Assembly (NCBI GenBank): GCA_023627715.1
Contig: JAMAHW010000094.1
Location: 1 to 64,000 of the forward strand
Reading direction: 5' to 3'
From: Periconia sp. R9002
Taxonomy: Eukaryota; Ascomycota; Dothideomycetes; Pleosporales; Periconiaceae
Length of the DNA stretch: 64,000 bases
A program made the position numbers and the translations under genes. Below the pieces are notes generated by a model, which did no database searches, was not told the origin of the DNA, and saw only the letters and a program-made list of their open reading frames with translations. Positions 61,107 to 64,000 of this stretch are shown here, piece after piece; positions within the stretch are counted from its first letter, which is position 1; every line of letters starts with the position of its first letter.

Positions 61107-62253
61107 AACGAGGCTCTCACCAGCGCCGGCGCCATACACGCCCGTCATATTTTCCTCGTTCTGGTATCACGGTGAGACACTTTGCATCACCGACACACGC
61201 ACGCCGGGGAGGAAATTAGGCAAACAACCGTCACGTCACATCACGGCTAGGTAAGTAAGTACTCGATTGCAAAATCTGTAAGCTGAGGACAGCAGTCGTC
61301 GAATTTTCAGGGCGGGAAAAGGAGATGGGGGGGTAGGGGGGGAGCGGGGCGTAGCGGTTTCCATTTTCTCCGCTCGTACATACACGCCCTTGACGACGAC
61401 AACCACAACGACAGATGATGGATAAGTAAGTAAGTACCTACCCAGCAAAAAAACTCGTTTGCCTCGTTCTCTCGGTGTAAGTGTGGCCCTGGCCCTAGTT
61501 CTGGCCCTGTGCGTGCAGTGGGGCGCGCTCTCAAGGGGTGGGGTGGGCTGTGTATACATGTATGTAGTCAGTCAGTCAGTGACCACATGTACATGCATAC
61601 TTAGGTGAAGTGAAGGTGATGTGGGGAATCTGGATGAAAAGGATGCATGGCTGTGCAAAAGCACATACATACAGATTTGAGGGGTGGGTTTCTGAGAAAC
61701 GAGTTACGTAAAGTATGGACCTAGGGACATGTAAGGTATGTAGGTAAAAGTAAGGTGAGGGAGGTAGATAGAAAGTAAGCACATGACATGACGATGGCCG
61801 GGGGTTCCGCCCCGCCCCGCTGGGTTATTAGCTAGGTATGTAAGTACGTAGGTAGCCTTGCGGTGTTTGTCCGAAGGAAAACGAGGGATGGTGATGAAGG
61901 TGGTGGTGGTTGAAGGGGTGAGTCAAGAATGAGTGGGTGGAGGGGGGAGAGAATCATGATGGTATGAAAATGGTCTAGGGGTGTGAAGCATGAGTATTCA
62001 CGTGATTTCATTTACACATTATGTCCCGATCTTTGCGCAAAGCAGCGGCCCTTAACAGCCAGGCAAGATTTTCATCATCTATGCGTTCCTACATACACAA
62101 ACATCTCAAATCATCCCTTTCCACCCTCTCCTTCGGGCCAAAACGTACCACGAACAGAGACGATACAGGAAAGCGGACGACGAGCGGCGTGTGGGGGTAT
62201 ATGGAAAAAGCCGCTTTCAAAACAACAACAAATCGGCGCGAAAAAAAGCGCAT

Positions 62254-64000
62254 CTAGAACAACCACGATACCCAGCGCTTGTAGAAGCTGTTCGGGGGCT
62301 TGTTGGCGTTCTTGATGGCCTGGTGAGCGAGGAAAGCCTCCTCCTCGCGATCGATCTCGTCTTTACCCGTGTAGAAGTCGGCCTCGTGCGGCTTGACGCC
62401 CTTGCAGCGCGTCACGAGCTTGTATCCGGCAATGCAGAGGAGGTAGACGGGGATACCGAGGTAACCGGTAACGAAGTTCTGCGCGAAATGGTTAGATTAG
62501 GAAAAAATATCGAGGGAATGTGACCACTGAAGTTCTGGATTGAACTTGGGGGGCGGGGTAGGGAATGATGTTTACTTACAGGCATATCGAAAGTTCCGTA
62601 GGTCTTGGGGGACTTGATGAAGACGTTGAAGTTCTTCGTCACGGCGATCAAGCAGCAGAAGAAGAGCGCAACGATAGATCCCCACATGCCGAACGGCGCA
62701 ACGTACGGCATCATCTCATCGGTAATGCCCTGAGCCTTGCGGGCTCTCACGAAATAGATGTGGGTGGTAAGCAGCGAGATCCAAGCCATGAGACCGAAGA
62801 TGGTGGTCAAGTTGACAAAGTAGCCGAAAACCTTGCCGGAATCCTGGGCGGCGTTCATGAAAGCACTGCAGCAGAATATGGCAGAGATGGCCAGGGCAGG
62901 GACGGGGACACCGCGCTTGTTGGTCCAGCGGAAAATCTTGGGCGCATGACCACGCTCAGCGAGACCGTACATGGTACGCGAGGCAATGTACAGATCCGAG
63001 TTGGAAGCGCTGAAGGTGAACATCAATATGCATGCATTGAGAATGTGGTCGAGATACTTGATGTTTGCGATCTTGATAGCCAGCACGAAAGGCGAAGCGG
63101 CGGCACTGGTGGCCTGCTTGTTGGCGCTGAGGAGCCTTGGGTGGTTGTAGGGAATCAGCATGCCCAAGAAGAATACGCTGAGAACGTAGAAGAACAAGAT
63201 CCGGTAAAAGGTAAGCTTGATGGCGCGAGGAATCGTCTTGCGGGGATTTTGGGCTTCGCCAACCGTAACACCAATGAGTTCGGTTCCCAGGTAAGCGAAA
63301 ACAGCGTTGACGAACGAAGACCAGAAGCCAGCGAACCGGGCGGTCGAACCGTTGCCTGTTCCAGGGTACGGCGCAAACGCTCCTGGATTTTTGTAATATT
63401 TGAACCCCGTTGCAGGGCCTGGACCAGCACCCACAGCAAGGAGGAAAGACAAGAAGATGACACCAACCTTTGCATGCATGTTAGAGTCAAACGATGGTGC
63501 TTTGGCGATTAGCAAGCGGAAAGTAACTTACGATGACGACGACCTTGAAGGAGCTGAGCAAAAACTCAAGCTCACCAAAGAATTTGATACCGAAATAGTT
63601 GACGGCGCAGATGACGACCAGGAATATGGCAATCCAGACTCCAGGATTCACTTTGTCGGCCTTGATCCAGTAGGAGATGATGAGAGCGGATGCGGTCAGC
63701 TGATTGGGCGTTGTGATGATGTATTTGCACCAGTAGGTCCATCCAAGCGCAAAACCGAGGGCAGGGTCGCAGAAGCGGGAGGCATAGCCCGAGAAACCGG
63801 AGGCGTGGGGAAGCCAAGCGGCCATTTCGCCCAGACCGCACATGACGACGTAAACCAAGAGACCGACGAGAGTGTAGGAGATGAGGATAGACGCGGGGCT
63901 GTCATGGAGCTGTCAGCCATGTTTACGAGCATCAAGATGTATATTATTATTTCTATTGGCACATACCCAGATTGCTGCAAAGCTTTGCCGGTTCCCACGA
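62254..64000 (-). CDS. dip5: Dip5-type amino-acid permease (YAT family), 5' part beyond the window
   Basis: Exons within the window: 64000-63967 (partial), 63898-63532, 63467-62580 and 62478-62254. Introns of 68, 64 and 101 nt are GT-AG, two with CTAAC branch motifs; stop TAG at 62254-62256. About 503 C-terminal residues are visible. It is a plasma-membrane proton/amino-acid symporter with many hydrophobic helices. Recognisable stretches: VGTGKALQQSG, GLGEMAAWLP, GWTYWCKYI, AVNYFGIKFFGE, GTELIGVTVGEAQNPRKTIP, FSASNSDLY and YVAPFGMWGS. The tail has DEIDREEE, an acidic cytosolic end. From memory of the family, the middle and C-terminal regions resemble yeast Dip5 (dicarboxylic amino acids) more than Gap1; paralogues are common, so substrate is an inference. 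The plus-strand ORF over the same bases is an antisense shadow. Confidence 0.9.

Larger units (their letters stand above)
57860..62253. other. 4.4 kb intergenic region, microsatellite-rich
   Basis: Upstream of the RanBP2-finger gene and downstream of the permease gene. From about 59,100 to 61,900 it is crowded with TACATACA, TACCTACC, CTAGCTAG, GGCT and AC repeats. Long ORFs here (for example 59136-59702 and 60712-61254) are composed of these repeats and overlap others on both strands, so I do not call them genes. A frame at 58225-58524 lacks support. Confidence 0.6.

Noticed and set aside
60712..61254. A 180-codon plus-strand ORF
   Set aside because: Built from TACATACA and CACACA repeats (runs of H, T, Y); no coding signature.
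62565..63512. A 315-codon plus-strand ORF
   Set aside because: Exactly antisense to the permease exon 62580-63467, whose protein is clearly conserved; a GC-codon shadow.

Overview
The window looks like a filamentous ascomycete (Pezizomycotina) chromosome; a Dothideomycete is plausible but not proven. The basis is compact genes with 46-101 nt GT-AG introns carrying CTAAC-like branch sites, an AT-rich block bearing the transition-only CpA-to-TpA signature of repeat-induced point mutation (RIP), and a sharp switch to normal-composition gene DNA.

Region 1 (1 to about 40,925) is a graveyard of Ty3/Gypsy chromoviruses with no functional host gene seen. Two families can be told apart by their LTRs: family A (about 7.03-7.10 kb, LTRs 454-488 bp) and family B (about 6.8-6.9 kb, LTRs 396-449 bp). 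A minus-strand A copy fills 1-3260, and a plus-strand A LTR piece follows (3261-3461). Next comes a minus-strand B-type copy (3462-10357). An older unclassified layer (10358-11813, resuming at 39757) was then hit by a minus-strand A element spanning 11814-39756 (TSD TATAG). That element itself carries three later insertions: A2 at 15653-22752 (TSD AATCT), B at 23831-30614 (TSD GCATT/GTATT) and A3 at 30700-37731 (TSD TTTCT). Subtracting the three inserts leaves 7027 bp, the size of a normal A element, so the nest closes arithmetically. Every copy is riddled with stops made by C-to-T/G-to-A changes, yet reading frames are mostly free of indels, and both families carry a C-terminal chromodomain.

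All five copies whose 3' end lies in the window also carry a degraded ORF ANTISENSE to gag-pol, between the chromodomain and the 3' LTR. It encodes a coiled-coil segment, preceded in family A by a cysteine-rich segment. This is the most interesting unexplained structure here.

Region 2 (about 40,926-49,017) has ordinary composition but no convincing gene. It holds a 39-nt A tract, degenerate ACAACCTCACAACTTT-type repeats and microsatellites.

Region 3 (49,018-64,000) holds four genes, all on the minus strand: a 1009-aa protein with two C2H2 fingers (2 exons); a 599-aa mitochondrial-type acyl-CoA synthetase of the ACSF2 kind (7 exons, one of 20 nt); a 103-aa protein with two RanBP2-type zinc fingers; and the 3' part of a Dip5-type amino-acid permease running off the right edge. 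Between the last two lies 4.4 kb rich in TACA/TACC/CCAT microsatellites. The four genes show no obvious pathway link. All counts and comparisons were made by eye.
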